Assembly (NCBI GenBank): GCA_021771675.1
Contig: JAETOP010000007.1
Location: 1 to 60,573, forward strand
Direction of reading: 5' to 3'
Length of the DNA stretch: 60,573 nucleotides
From: Oscillospiraceae bacterium
GTDB lineage: Bacteria > Bacillota_A > Clostridia > Oscillospirales > Oscillospiraceae
The stretch's first letter is position 1; every line of letters starts with the position of its first letter. The notes beneath the pieces are model-generated. The model had not been told where the DNA came from and did no database searches. It saw nothing but the letters and a program-made list of their open reading frames with translations. Both the position numbers and the translations under genes were made by a program. Positions 1-8,839 of this stretch are shown in pieces.

Positions 1-197
1 GCCGAAAGTGCCCACCATTCAACATTCTCCCAGAAAACGTCACCGGGCTGAGTTCGGGGGCAACGATTACACACCCCCCGTGCGCATCGGGATGAAGCGC
101 CCTGCGCTTCAAATTATAATTTGCCGGTCAACGGGTAACGAACAATCGTCTATTCTTATATCCCATATTCTGTATCTGTCTTTCGGGGGTGGCATTT
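1..197. other. Upstream region, no gene recognised
   Basis: No convincing coding sequence or RNA gene is visible before the first kinase gene. The last part is AT-richer and probably holds the promoter for the kinase, but I could not pick a clear -35/-10 pair. A GGGGGTGG stretch at 185-192 is the likely ribosome binding site for the ATG at 198. Confidence 0.4.
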
Positions 198-1889
198 ATG
201 GCAAAACCAAAAATATCGCTGAAGCTGGGCCTCATGACCACCATTGTGATCTGCTGGCTGGTGCCCATCATCACCATTGTGGCCCTGGGCGGCATCCTGT
301 TCGGGGACAATTACCGCCGCAGTGTCCAGCAGGAGATCGAGGCCAGTGCGGACTATGCCCTCCGCCAGGTGCAGGTGCAGTTGTCCGACGCCATCAACGA
401 CTCCAAAACCATGTCCTATGACGGCATCGTCCGAAGCGCCTACCGCAGTTATCAACAAAACGGGGACAGTGCGGCGCTGTACCGGAGCATCAACGACTAT
501 CTCAACCAGAAGTTCTCCCGGGCGGAGAATTACAAGGCGGTGTTCATCAGCTTTTGGGACAAAGCCGTGGACGTGGACGCCTACCTGCTCAGCAGCGGCA
601 CTGCCGGGCATGAGCTTTTGCAGGCCTGCCGGGACAGCGAGCCGAAAATCCTGGAACGGATGGCGGATGCAGATACGGACATCTGCTTTCTGCTGCTGGA
701 GGGGAACCTCTATATGGCCCGGAACCTGCTGGACAGCCACTTTGAACCCTATGCCTCCGTGGTGATGGTGCTGGAGCCCTCTGTGGTATTTCAGTCGTTG
801 TACTCCATCCCCCGGATCGGGGACATCCGGCTGAGCATCGACGGAATCCTGTTCTGCCTGGACGGGCAGAATTCTCTGATGAATGCCGAGGAGAGACAGG
901 GAGATGTAAGCTATGAGGCGGAGGTCAACGGTCACCGCTTCTCCTTCCTGGCCCAGCTGGAAAAATATGACCTGTGGGGCGAAAATCCCTGGCTTTCCCT
1001 GGCGGCCTGGGCCGTGGCGCTGATGGTTTTGCCACTGCTGATTGTGGTGATCTGGCTGTTCCGCTGCCATGTGTCCCGGCCCATTGAAACACTGGCCAAT
1101 GCCAATCTTCTGGTGCAGGCCGGGCAGCGGGGCTACCAGATCGAGGAATCGGCCCCCAACGCAGAATTTGAAAAGCTCTACAGCCACTTCAACGCCATGT
1201 CCGCAGAGATGAAGAGCCAGTTCGAGCGCTCCTACCAGGAGCAGCAGGCCGCCCAGCGGGCCCAGATCAAGGCGCTGCAATCCCAAATCAACCCCCATTT
1301 CCTGAACAATACCCTGGAGGTGATCAACTGGGAGGCGAGAATCGCCGAAAACGACCGGGTCAGCGCCATGATCGAAGCCCTGTCCACCATGCTGCGGGCG
1401 GCGCTGGATCGGGACGGCTGCACGCAGATCACCCTGAAGGAGGAGCTGGGCTATGTGGAGGCCTACCTGTACATCATCCGGGAGCGGCTGGGGGAGGCGT
1501 TCCACGCCCACCAGGAGATTGACCAGTCCCTTCTGGAGGAGCGGATTCCCCGGCTGATTTTGCAGCCTATTGTGGAAAACGCAGTGGAGCATGACATTAC
1601 TGCCCGCCGGGGCGGAAGCCTCTGGGTTCGGGCCTACCGCCGGGAAGAGAAGATTTTTCTGGAGGTGGAGCATGACGGCCGGATGTCTCAGGCGGATCGG
1701 GAGAAAATCCAGCAGCTGCTGTCGGACAGCGACTGCGACGGCAGTCAGGTGGGCCTTCGCAATGTCTATCAGCGGCTGAAGCTGATTTACGGAGCCCAGG
1801 GAAAGCTCACCGTTGAAGAGGGCCCTGGGGAGACGATTCTGGCCCGGATCAGCTTCCCGGCGGTGAAACGAGGAGGGGAAAAGCGATGA
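198..1889 (+). CDS. YesM-type sensor histidine kinase
   Basis: Membrane histidine kinase of 563 residues that likely senses an extracytoplasmic sugar signal. It has one membrane segment at about residues 8-33, a large outside domain, a second membrane segment at about 264-288, a HAMP region, then the His-kinase domain with QINPHF (His near 367) and a GHKL ATPase domain (ENAVEHD near 460). A GTG at 189 is also possible, but the GGGGGTGG site fits the ATG at 198. The ATP-lid motif is odd: where the family usually has DNGxG this protein reads EHDGRM (near 491), so ATP binding may be altered. The stop overlaps the next gene by 4 bases (ATGA), so translation is probably coupled. The cognate regulator is at 3224. 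Confidence 0.88.
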   Translation: MAKPKISLKLGLMTTIVICWLVPIITIVALGGILFGDNYRRSVQQEIEASADYALRQVQVQLSDAINDSKTMSYDGIVRSAYRSYQQNGDSAALYRSINDYLNQKFSRAENYKAVFISFWDKAVDVDAYLLSSGTAGHELLQACRDSEPKILERMADADTDICFLLLEGNLYMARNLLDSHFEPYASVVMVLEPSVVFQSLYSIPRIGDIRLSIDGILFCLDGQNSLMNAEERQGDVSYEAEVNGHRFSFLAQLEKYDLWGENPWLSLAAWAVALMVLPLLIVVIWLFRCHVSRPIETLANANLLVQAGQRGYQIEESAPNAEFEKLYSHFNAMSAEMKSQFERSYQEQQAAQRAQIKALQSQINPHFLNNTLEVINWEARIAENDRVSAMIEALSTMLRAALDRDGCTQITLKEELGYVEAYLYIIRERLGEAFHAHQEIDQSLLEERIPRLILQPIVENAVEHDITARRGGSLWVRAYRREEKIFLEVEHDGRMSQADREKIQQLLSDSDCDGSQVGLRNVYQRLKLIYGAQGKLTVEEGPGETILARISFPAVKRGGEKR

Positions 1890-3184
1890 AAAAGGGAATT
1901 GTGCTGTTGGCGCTGGCAGCCTGTCTGATGCTGGGAGGCTGCGGCAGAGAAAGCGTTCCGGTGGAAACAGAGCCGAATCACGTGACGCTGACCGTGGTCA
2001 CCTCCTACGGTGGGGACGATGGCAACCGGAGCAATTTTGTTGCGGCGGTGGAGGAATACGAAGCGGCTACTGGAGTCACGGTGCAGGATAACTCCGCTGC
2101 ATCCAATGAGGAGTGGAAGACGAAGGTCCTGACGGATTTTATGACCGGCTCCGAGCCGGATGTGCTGTTCTATTTTACCGATGCGGACGCCGACCCCTTC
2201 ATCAATGCGGGGAAGGTGGTTTCCATCGAGGAAATCCGGGAGGAATATCCCGACTACGCCACCAATATGAAAGAATCCATGATGGCTGTGGCCTCCGATG
2301 GGAAGCACTACGCCGTGCCCTCCAGCGGCTATTGGGAGACCTTGTTTGTAAACAAAGACGTGCTGGACAGCTGCGGCGTGGCGGTGCCCGGGGCGAACTA
2401 CACCTGGGAACAGTTTTTGGCTGACTGCCAGACCATCAAGGAGGCGGGGTATACCCCCATTGCCTGCTCTCTGTACGAAATTCCCCACTATTGGTTCGAG
2501 TTCGCGGTGATGAACAATGGTTCCCTTGGCACTCACTTGCAGGTGCCAAGCCTGGATGCGGCGGGAGAGCTTCGCCGGGATGCGGTGTCGGAAAAGTGGA
2601 TAAATGCCTTAGAGGACATTAAGCTGCTGTATGAGTCGGGATATTTTCCCAGAAACACCCTGACCGCCACCGATGCGGAGACTGCGGCCCTGTTTGGCCA
2701 GGGAGAGGCGGCATTCCTCATCGATGGTTCCTGGAAGGTGGGGTATCTTACAAAGAACTATCCGGACAAGCTGGACAGCTTCCTGGTGCGCTTCGTGCCC
2801 GGGAAGGGAGAGCGGTCCGCAACGGATGCCATTGGCGGTATTTCCATGGGCTATTTCATCACCAGGAAGGCATGGGACGACCCGGAAAGGCGGGAGGCGG
2901 CAGTGGAATTTGTGTTCCATATGACCTCCGAGGAGGTCTTGGGAGCCTTTGTGACCACGGAGGTCACGGCTCTGGTAAACGGAGCGGTTCCCGAGGGGCT
3001 GAATACCCTCTCCCAGAGTGCGGCGGACGCCATCGTGGAACTCACCGGTGTGGTGGGAGCGGTGCAGGACGCCATTTCCGGAGAGGCAAAGAGCGACCTG
3101 TTCGCCAACATTCAGAAGGTAGTCACCGGTCAGATCACGGCAGCCCAGGCGGTGGAATCGGCCATGAGACTGAATGCGGCATAA
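1886..3184 (+). CDS. Extracellular solute-binding lipoprotein, possible co-sensor
   Basis: Family 1 solute-binding protein of ABC sugar transporters (432 residues). The N-terminus is a lipoprotein signal ending in the lipobox LGGC, so it should be anchored on the outer face of the membrane. It lies between the kinase and the response regulator and is translationally coupled to the kinase. The permease pair downstream has its own binding protein at 6255. The position therefore suggests that this one presents ligand to the kinase rather than to a transporter, as XylFII does for LytS in clostridia; that role is inference. It could still share the permeases at 4279 and 5266. Confidence 0.85.
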   Translation: MKKGIVLLALAACLMLGGCGRESVPVETEPNHVTLTVVTSYGGDDGNRSNFVAAVEEYEAATGVTVQDNSAASNEEWKTKVLTDFMTGSEPDVLFYFTDADADPFINAGKVVSIEEIREEYPDYATNMKESMMAVASDGKHYAVPSSGYWETLFVNKDVLDSCGVAVPGANYTWEQFLADCQTIKEAGYTPIACSLYEIPHYWFEFAVMNNGSLGTHLQVPSLDAAGELRRDAVSEKWINALEDIKLLYESGYFPRNTLTATDAETAALFGQGEAAFLIDGSWKVGYLTKNYPDKLDSFLVRFVPGKGERSATDAIGGISMGYFITRKAWDDPERREAAVEFVFHMTSEEVLGAFVTTEVTALVNGAVPEGLNTLSQSAADAIVELTGVVGAVQDAISGEAKSDLFANIQKVVTGQITAAQAVESAMRLNAA

Positions 3185-3223
3185 GGATGTTACCACCTGT
3201 TTCATAGAGGGGAGAGAGAAGCG

Positions 3224-3955
3224 ATGTATCGGGTTTTGCTGATAGATGATGAGAGCATCATTGTGGAGGGCCTGCGCCGGGTGATCCGGTGGGCGGATTA
3301 CAACTGTGAGGTGGTGGCGACGGCCTGTGACGGGAAAGAGGGAACCGCTCTGATTCGGCAGCTCCAGCCACACATCCTGTTTACGGACATTCGGATGCCC
3401 GGTATGGATGGGCTGTCCATGGTTGCGGCACTGCGCAGCGAGTATCCGGATATGCAGGTGGCGATCCTCACAGGGTATCGAGATTTTGCCTACGCCCAGG
3501 AGGCCATTCGCCTGGGCGTGACCCGATTCCTGCTGAAACCCTCCAAAATGGATGAAATCAAGGAGGCTCTCAGCGTGATGGTGGAGCGGCTGGACAGGCA
3601 GCAGCCCATGCAGGAGGAGCAGAATCAGAACGCCAGCAGCTTTATCGTCAATCAGGCCCTGGGCTTTATGGAGGAAAATTACAGCCAGAAGCTCACCCTC
3701 CAAACGGTGGCAGACGCCTGCTATGTGTCTCAGTGGCATCTGTCCAAGCTGCTGAACCGGTATGCGGAGAAGAGCTTCTACGACATTCTCAACGCTATCC
3801 GCATTCGCCGGGCTAAGGAGCTGCTGACCGACCCCAAGCTGAAAATCGGGGAGATTGGGGAGATGGTGGGCTATATGGACACCGCCCATTTCGCCCGAAC
3901 CTTCAAGAAGCTGGAGGGTATGAGCGCCAACGAATTCCGCAACACCATCCGATAG
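3224..3955 (+). CDS. YesN-type response regulator (REC + AraC HTH)
   Basis: Response regulator of 243 residues. The receiver domain fills about residues 1-120, with the DDE acidic pocket near the start, phospho-acceptor Asp55 in TDIRMPGMDG and the conserved Lys in LLKPS. A C-terminal AraC-type double helix-turn-helix covers about 145-243. It is shorter than many YesN proteins, with no long middle domain. A GGGGAGAGAGAA site precedes the ATG. It ends the kinase/binding-protein/regulator operon, which closes with a terminator at 3958. The likely target is the transporter promoter at 4183. Confidence 0.9.
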   Translation: MYRVLLIDDESIIVEGLRRVIRWADYNCEVVATACDGKEGTALIRQLQPHILFTDIRMPGMDGLSMVAALRSEYPDMQVAILTGYRDFAYAQEAIRLGVTRFLLKPSKMDEIKEALSVMVERLDRQQPMQEEQNQNASSFIVNQALGFMEENYSQKLTLQTVADACYVSQWHLSKLLNRYAEKSFYDILNAIRIRRAKELLTDPKLKIGEIGEMVGYMDTAHFARTFKKLEGMSANEFRNTIR

Positions 3956-3957
3956 AC

Positions 3958-3991
3958 AAAATTCCCCGCCGCAAAAGCGACGGGGAATTTT
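3958..3991 (+). terminator. Rho-independent terminator of the sensor operon
   Basis: AAAATTCCCCG pairs with CGGGGAATTTT around a small GCAAAAGC loop, and the right arm ends in a T-run. It begins three bases after the regulator stop codon. Confidence 0.88.
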
Positions 3992-4182
3992 ATGTGTGGG
4001 CCCGCTTCCTCGGCAGGGCGATTTGGTCAACCGAAGACATCCTATGGGGAGACTATCAATATATCTTTTAGGGATATGTATTTCCATCGGATAATAAGTG
4101 CGTATCGGCATTCCGAAACTATCTTCTATCTCCCATGCAGTCAAAGTAAACAAGGAAAAGCAAGAAACAGCAATGCAATCTC

Positions 4183-4211
4183 ATGACATATTACCAAGGG
4201 GGTGATAGAAT
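4183..4211 (+). promoter_or_regulatory. Predicted sigma-A promoter for the sugar ABC operon
   Basis: ATGACA and TAGAAT are separated by 17 bases, upstream of the permease gene at 4279. The 323-base gap from 3956 to 4278 otherwise holds the terminator at 3958 and a short GAATGAC/GTCATTC hairpin in the leader. The weak -35 fits activation by the YesN-type regulator. Confidence 0.55.
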
Positions 4212-4278
4212 ATAGATAAATCAGGAGGGGAATGACCAAGTAATTTCGTCATTCTTCACATGGAAAGGAAGGGGAACA

Positions 4279-5253
4279 ATGGCTCGCAACATGCTAAAGG
4301 AAGCACCCAAGCGGCTGGGCATGAGCCGGCTGGCAAGGCACAAGAAAACCCTGGTGCTGCTGACCATGGTGGCTCCCGCCGCCATCTGGCTGCTGCTGCT
4401 GCGCTATCTGCCCATGGGCGGCATCGTGCTGGCGTTCAAGGATTATAAGGTCAATCCCAGAAATCCCTCATTCTTCAGCAACCTGATCCACAGCAAGTGG
4501 GTGGGCTGGAAAAATTTCAGGTTTATCTTCAAAAATAACATGGCCGCCATTGCCCTGCGCAACACGGTGCTGTACAATCTGGCCTTTATCATTCTCGGTA
4601 TCATCATTCCCGTGGCCTTTGCTATTATGATGAATGAGCTGACGCATAAGTTTGTTCCCAAGGCATACCAGACCCTGATGTTCTTCCCCTACTTCCTCAG
4701 CTGGGTTGTGGTCAGCTACTTTCTGTATGCCTTTATCAGCTCCCAGTACGGTCTGATTACAGCGGCCCAGCGGGATGCGGGAGAGGCGGTGACCAACTGG
4801 TATAAAAATACCGGCCCATGGCCGTACATCATTGTCTTTGCCAAGATGTGGAAGGATGTGGGCTACACCACCATGCTATACCTTTCTACCATCACCGGCA
4901 TCGACTCCACCCAGTTTGAGGCTGCCGCCATTGACGGCGCTTCCAAGTGGCAGCAGACCCTCTATGTTACCATCCCCAACCTGCGCACCATGATCGCCAT
5001 TTTGTTCATCATGAACATCGGTAAGATTTTCAATGCCGACTTCGGCCTGTTCTGGAATGTGCCCATGAATGACGGTGCGCTGCTGAATGTGACCGAGGTA
5101 GTGGACACTTGGATTTACCGAATCTTTACCACCACCAATAACATCGGACAGAGTACTGCTGTGGGCCTGATTCAGAATGTGGCTTCCTTCATCTGCATCA
5201 TTGGGGCCAATGCCTTCGTTAAAAAGATTGACGAAGACTCCAGCATGTTCTAA
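4279..5253 (+). CDS. Carbohydrate ABC transporter permease, LplB type
   Basis: Inner-membrane permease of 324 residues, similar to LplB/YtcP-partner permeases of CUT1 sugar uptake systems. Several hydrophobic membrane segments are visible, and the EAA loop that docks the ATPase reads EAAAIDGASKWQQ. A GGAAGGGG site lies before the ATG. It is followed after 12 bases by the second permease and then by the binding protein. No ATPase gene is present, so a shared MsmK-type ATPase encoded elsewhere is expected. The substrate is not readable; relatives take up oligosaccharides such as pectin or plant-glycan fragments. Confidence 0.9.
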   Translation: MARNMLKEAPKRLGMSRLARHKKTLVLLTMVAPAAIWLLLLRYLPMGGIVLAFKDYKVNPRNPSFFSNLIHSKWVGWKNFRFIFKNNMAAIALRNTVLYNLAFIILGIIIPVAFAIMMNELTHKFVPKAYQTLMFFPYFLSWVVVSYFLYAFISSQYGLITAAQRDAGEAVTNWYKNTGPWPYIIVFAKMWKDVGYTTMLYLSTITGIDSTQFEAAAIDGASKWQQTLYVTIPNLRTMIAILFIMNIGKIFNADFGLFWNVPMNDGALLNVTEVVDTWIYRIFTTTNNIGQSTAVGLIQNVASFICIIGANAFVKKIDEDSSMF

Positions 5254-5265
5254 GGGGGTGCCTAA

Positions 5266-6186
5266 ATGAGCAGGAAACATAAAGCATTCCGGGGCAACAG
5301 CGTCAGCGTGGGCACGGAGGCTGTCTTCCATGTGATTCTGTGCGTCTTCGCCATCTGCTGTATTATCCCCTTCATTTTCGTCATTATCATCTCCCTCTCC
5401 TCAGAGGAGTCCATCCGGAACATTGGCTATTCCTTTGTTCCCCAGACCTGGACGCTGGAAAACTATCGCTATGCGTTCCAGAAAATGCCCCAGATCTGGC
5501 GCTCCTTCTTCAACAGCGTTTACATCACCGTACTGGGCACCGTCATCAGCACATTTATGTGCGCGCTGTACTCCTATGCCCTGTACCGGCCGGACTTTAA
5601 GTACCGCAGATTCTTCACCTTTTTCAGCTTCTTCACCATGATTTTCTCCGGCGGCCTGGTTCCTACCTTCGTCATCTCCCGCCAGATTCTGGGCCTGGGT
5701 GAAAATTATGCGGCACTGATCGTGCCGCTGCTCGTCAGTCCCTTTAACATCATCGTCATGCGCACCTTCTTTATGAGCAGCGTGCCGCTGGAATTGGTAG
5801 AGGCTGCAAGAATTGACGGCGCCGGTGAGTATGCCACCTTGTTCCGGATCGTCGCTCCCATTGCCAAGCCCGGCATCGCCACCATCGCCCTGCTCAACGC
5901 TCTGGCCTACTGGAACGACTGGTTCCAGTCCCTGCTGTTCATTCACTCCGCAAAGCAGCTGCAGCCCCTCCAGGCCCTGCTGATGGAGATTCAGAAGAAT
6001 GCGGAGTATCTGAACAAGATGGCGGGACAATTGGGTGCGGCAGCAATTATGGAGGCGTCCAAGATGCCCTCCCAGAGCCTGAGAATGGTGCTGGTTGTGA
6101 TGATCGTGCTTCCCATTGCCTGCGCCTACCCCTTCTTCCAGCGCTACATCGTGTCCGGCCTTACCGTCGGCTCGGTGAAGGGTTGA
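5266..6186 (+). CDS. Carbohydrate ABC transporter permease, YtcP type
   Basis: Second CUT1 permease (306 residues), with about six hydrophobic segments and the EAA motif EAARIDGAGEY. The C-terminus ends in VSGLTVGSVKG, the usual end of YtcP-like permeases. It is separated from the first permease by 12 bases, with an AAGGGGGTG ribosome binding site. Together with the genes at 4279 and 6255 it makes a sugar importer lacking its own ATPase. Confidence 0.9.
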   Translation: MSRKHKAFRGNSVSVGTEAVFHVILCVFAICCIIPFIFVIIISLSSEESIRNIGYSFVPQTWTLENYRYAFQKMPQIWRSFFNSVYITVLGTVISTFMCALYSYALYRPDFKYRRFFTFFSFFTMIFSGGLVPTFVISRQILGLGENYAALIVPLLVSPFNIIVMRTFFMSSVPLELVEAARIDGAGEYATLFRIVAPIAKPGIATIALLNALAYWNDWFQSLLFIHSAKQLQPLQALLMEIQKNAEYLNKMAGQLGAAAIMEASKMPSQSLRMVLVVMIVLPIACAYPFFQRYIVSGLTVGSVKG

Positions 6187-6254
6187 GAAATTCCTTTTGG
6201 CTGATACAGTGCTTTGGCGCTGAATTGGTAAATATTAAAAATGGAGGATAAATC

Positions 6255-7787
6255 ATGAAAAAGTTTTTCGCACTGCTGCTGACCCTGGCTATGGTTTGCA
6301 GCCTGGCAACTCTGGGCCTGACCGCTTCTGCGCAGGAGGCTCTGGAGCCTGTCACCCTGAGAATGTGGTTCCACGGCAGCACCGTTACCCCCGATGCTTC
6401 CGCTAAGGTTATGGAAACCCTGAACCCCATCCTGCAGGAGAAGCTGAACGTCACTCTGGAACCCATCTGGGGCACCTGGGGTGACTTCGACACCGCTGCT
6501 TCCACCGACCTGCAGGGCGGCGCTTCCGCTGACATTTACTTTACCTGCAACTGGTCCATGGACGAGTACAATAAGTACGCCCGTGACGGCTACTGGGTCA
6601 AGCTGGACGATATGCTGGCCGAGTATGCTCCCGACCTGCTGGAGCTGATCCCCCAGGGCCTGTGGGACTGCGCTTCCATCAACGGCTATGATGGCAAGGG
6701 CGTTTACGCTGTTCCCGGCCTGAAGGACACCGCTACCCAGAACTGCTGGGATGTCAACGGCACTTTGCTTGCCGAGCTGGGCTATGATGTGGACGCCGTC
6801 TGCGCCGCCGGCCTGGACTACTTCTCCCCTGAGTTCGAGGAAATGCTTCAGAAAGCCAAGGACGCCAAGGGCGCTGGCTTCTACCCCCTGCTGATTGAGC
6901 CCGCCGTTCTCGAGAGAATGGCCACCAAGACCGCTATTGTCACCGGCGACCTGAGCGGCGCCAACGTTCTGTCCTTCTACTATGATGCCGAGCATCCCTC
7001 CACGGATCTGGGCAACAAGCTGGTCAACAAGTACGGCACCGAAGAGTTCCAGAAGTTTGTTGAGAAGACCTATGAGTATGCGCAGAAGGGCTTCATCTCC
7101 CCCGAGTGTCAGAACATTGAGACTGCCAACAACTTCCGTACCGCCTGCCAGACCAAGGGTGAGTACCTGTTCGGCACCCAGTCCTACTCTTTCGGCTGCG
7201 AGATTGAATACTCCGTTGCCCGTGGCATCGACGTGCGCATGGTTCCCACCACTGCCGCCTACATGGACGCTACCTCCGGCCAGGGCGCTATGATGGCCAT
7301 CTCCGCCTCCTCTAAGAATCCTGAGCGGGCGCTGATGTTCCTGAACCTGCTGAACTCCGATCCCGAGATCATGACCATGGTCAACTATGGCGTTGAGGGC
7401 TTCACCTACAACAAGAACGACGATGGCACCATCACCTTCATTGACGAGGCCCGTGCTACCTACTCCCCCTGGACCAATGGCGTTGGCAACGTCCGGATTC
7501 TGCCTCCCACCGATGGCCAGGGCGTGGACTTCTGGGATCGTTTCTCCGCTTACTATGACTCTGCTGAGGCTCTGCCCATTGGCGCTTTCGGCTTCGATTC
7601 CACCGATGTAAGCGACGAGGCTTCCGCTGTTGTGGGTGTGTACGCCAAGTACGCCATGAACCTGATGTCCGGTTCTGTGGATCCCGCAACCGAGCTGCCC
7701 AAGTTCCTGGATGAACTGACCGCCGCCGGCATCGACACCATCGTTGACGCTGCCAACGCTCAGCTGGCTGCATACCTGGGCAAGTAA
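6255..7787 (+). CDS. Extracellular solute-binding protein of the ABC importer
   Basis: Sugar-binding protein of 510 residues, in the size range of LipO/YtcQ-like binding proteins that pair with LplB/YtcP permeases. The signal peptide ends in TASA before QEA, and no lipobox cysteine is visible. This is unusual for a Firmicute binding protein, which is normally lipid-anchored; it may be retained in the wall or held by the permeases. An ATGGAGGATAA leader gives a good ribosome binding site. A strong terminator follows at 7812. Codon use is more biased than in the neighbours, consistent with high expression. Confidence 0.88.
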   Translation: MKKFFALLLTLAMVCSLATLGLTASAQEALEPVTLRMWFHGSTVTPDASAKVMETLNPILQEKLNVTLEPIWGTWGDFDTAASTDLQGGASADIYFTCNWSMDEYNKYARDGYWVKLDDMLAEYAPDLLELIPQGLWDCASINGYDGKGVYAVPGLKDTATQNCWDVNGTLLAELGYDVDAVCAAGLDYFSPEFEEMLQKAKDAKGAGFYPLLIEPAVLERMATKTAIVTGDLSGANVLSFYYDAEHPSTDLGNKLVNKYGTEEFQKFVEKTYEYAQKGFISPECQNIETANNFRTACQTKGEYLFGTQSYSFGCEIEYSVARGIDVRMVPTTAAYMDATSGQGAMMAISASSKNPERALMFLNLLNSDPEIMTMVNYGVEGFTYNKNDDGTITFIDEARATYSPWTNGVGNVRILPPTDGQGVDFWDRFSAYYDSAEALPIGAFGFDSTDVSDEASAVVGVYAKYAMNLMSGSVDPATELPKFLDELTAAGIDTIVDAANAQLAAYLGK

Positions 7788-7811
7788 TCCATCCGCTGAT
7801 ACAATCGCATC

Positions 7812-7839
7812 GCCCCGGGCCAATCGGCCCGGGGCTTTT
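7812..7839 (+). terminator. Rho-independent terminator after the binding protein
   Basis: GCCCCGGGCC and GGCCCGGGGC form a perfect 10-bp stem around the loop AATC, followed by TTTTC. Confidence 0.92.
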
Positions 7840-7949
7840 CATGTGTGAGGCAGTATGTACCGGCTTTCGCCAGCGGCCATTTGCCCATTAACGGCCATTG
7901 CCGATCCCCTGGGAATTGGGGCGGGGCATCCTGCGCTTCAACCATCAAT

Positions 7950-8594
7950 TTAACCGTCTGCCAGGTCAGTCGAAGGATCACAATAGCGGGCGAATACCTT
8001 TTTCAGAAGGAAGGAAGAAAGGTAGGCGGCGGCGGAAAAATAGAGAAAAACCCACATAATGCCTGCATAAAGGAAGGTGTAGAAATTCAACAGAGCCAGG
8101 GCCAGAGGGAAAATGTTCAGCGCCGCAACCGGAAGGGATCGGGGCAGGTAGCCCAGGCTGAGGAACAGAGAATTTTTCAGCGTCTCCCGGGTGCCGTTGG
8201 AAAACTGACTCAGCAGAGGAAAGGCATAGCTGTACATCAGCACCGCCAGCACCAGGAGGAAACCGGTGAGGACGCATCCATAGCGGAGCCAGCCGGTCAG
8301 AGAGCAGAGCAGCAGGGTGTCAAAAAGCAGAGCCAGGATGAACAGCGCCAGAATCAGAAAGAGCACCGTACCTTGCTTGAAATTCTCCCGAAAGGCCTGA
8401 AAATAGGTGCGGAGGATTTTGCCCTCCTTTTCTGTTCCAATTTGGAAGCAAACGGTGTACAGCGCCGTGGTGGCAGCTCCGATGGTGAAAAGGGGAAGAC
8501 AGCTGACCAAAAACAAAAGGTTCAGTATCACCAGGTCTGCCAGACGGCTCATGGCCTGCATGAATTTGGAATCCGGTGAAAAGAAAGCGCCCAT
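7950..8594 (-). CDS. YesL-like membrane protein (DUF624)
   Basis: Membrane protein of 214 residues of the YesL/DUF624 family. It shows the usual opening with a conserved F..DSK region, then about five hydrophobic segments. A GGAGG site lies seven bases before the ATG. YesL proteins are typically encoded beside YesM/YesN systems and sugar ABC transporters, as here, but their biochemical role is unknown. It is convergent with the binding protein at 6255 and has no clear terminator of its own. Confidence 0.85.
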   Translation of the reverse strand: MGAFFSPDSKFMQAMSRLADLVILNLLFLVSCLPLFTIGAATTALYTVCFQIGTEKEGKILRTYFQAFRENFKQGTVLFLILALFILALLFDTLLLCSLTGWLRYGCVLTGFLLVLAVLMYSYAFPLLSQFSNGTRETLKNSLFLSLGYLPRSLPVAALNIFPLALALLNFYTFLYAGIMWVFLYFSAAAYLSSFLLKKVFARYCDPSTDLADG

Positions 8595-8706
8595 ATTGAT
8601 ACCTCCGAAAATACTGAATTTATCCTTCTATTTTAGCAGATATTCCGGAAATGGCAACGGGAAAGTAATTTCTTGTTAAGGAAGCCCTGATGAAATCGGC
8701 AAGAGC

Positions 8707-8770
8707 AAGCACAACACGAGAGTTCAACTCTACGATGTTGTGCTTTTTGCAGTGCGCCCGGTGAGCGCAC
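8707..8770. repeat. Two adjacent hairpins between two minus-strand genes
   Basis: AAGCACAACA (8707-8716) pairs with TGTTGTGCTT (8736-8745), with a second palindrome AGAGTTCAACTCT inside the loop. GTGCGC and GCGCAC form a second stem at 8752-8770. The first hairpin has a T-run on the plus strand, although both flanking genes are on the minus strand. It could be an imperfect terminator for the PucR-type gene or an intergenic palindromic repeat. Confidence 0.5.
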
Positions 8771-8839
8771 GTTCTAAAGGGTGAAAATTTTTTCGCTTCT
8801 TCCGGGCCGCCCTGAAACCCGGCATTGCGCTTACGGTGA

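Noticed and set aside
156..1673. Long minus-strand reading frame opposite the first kinase gene
   Set aside because: It is the antisense shadow of a clear histidine kinase with no recognisable domain and no ribosome binding site. The same holds for the other long antisense frames over 2609-4153, 6144-7823, 10709-12028, 20915-23179 and 46943-48274.
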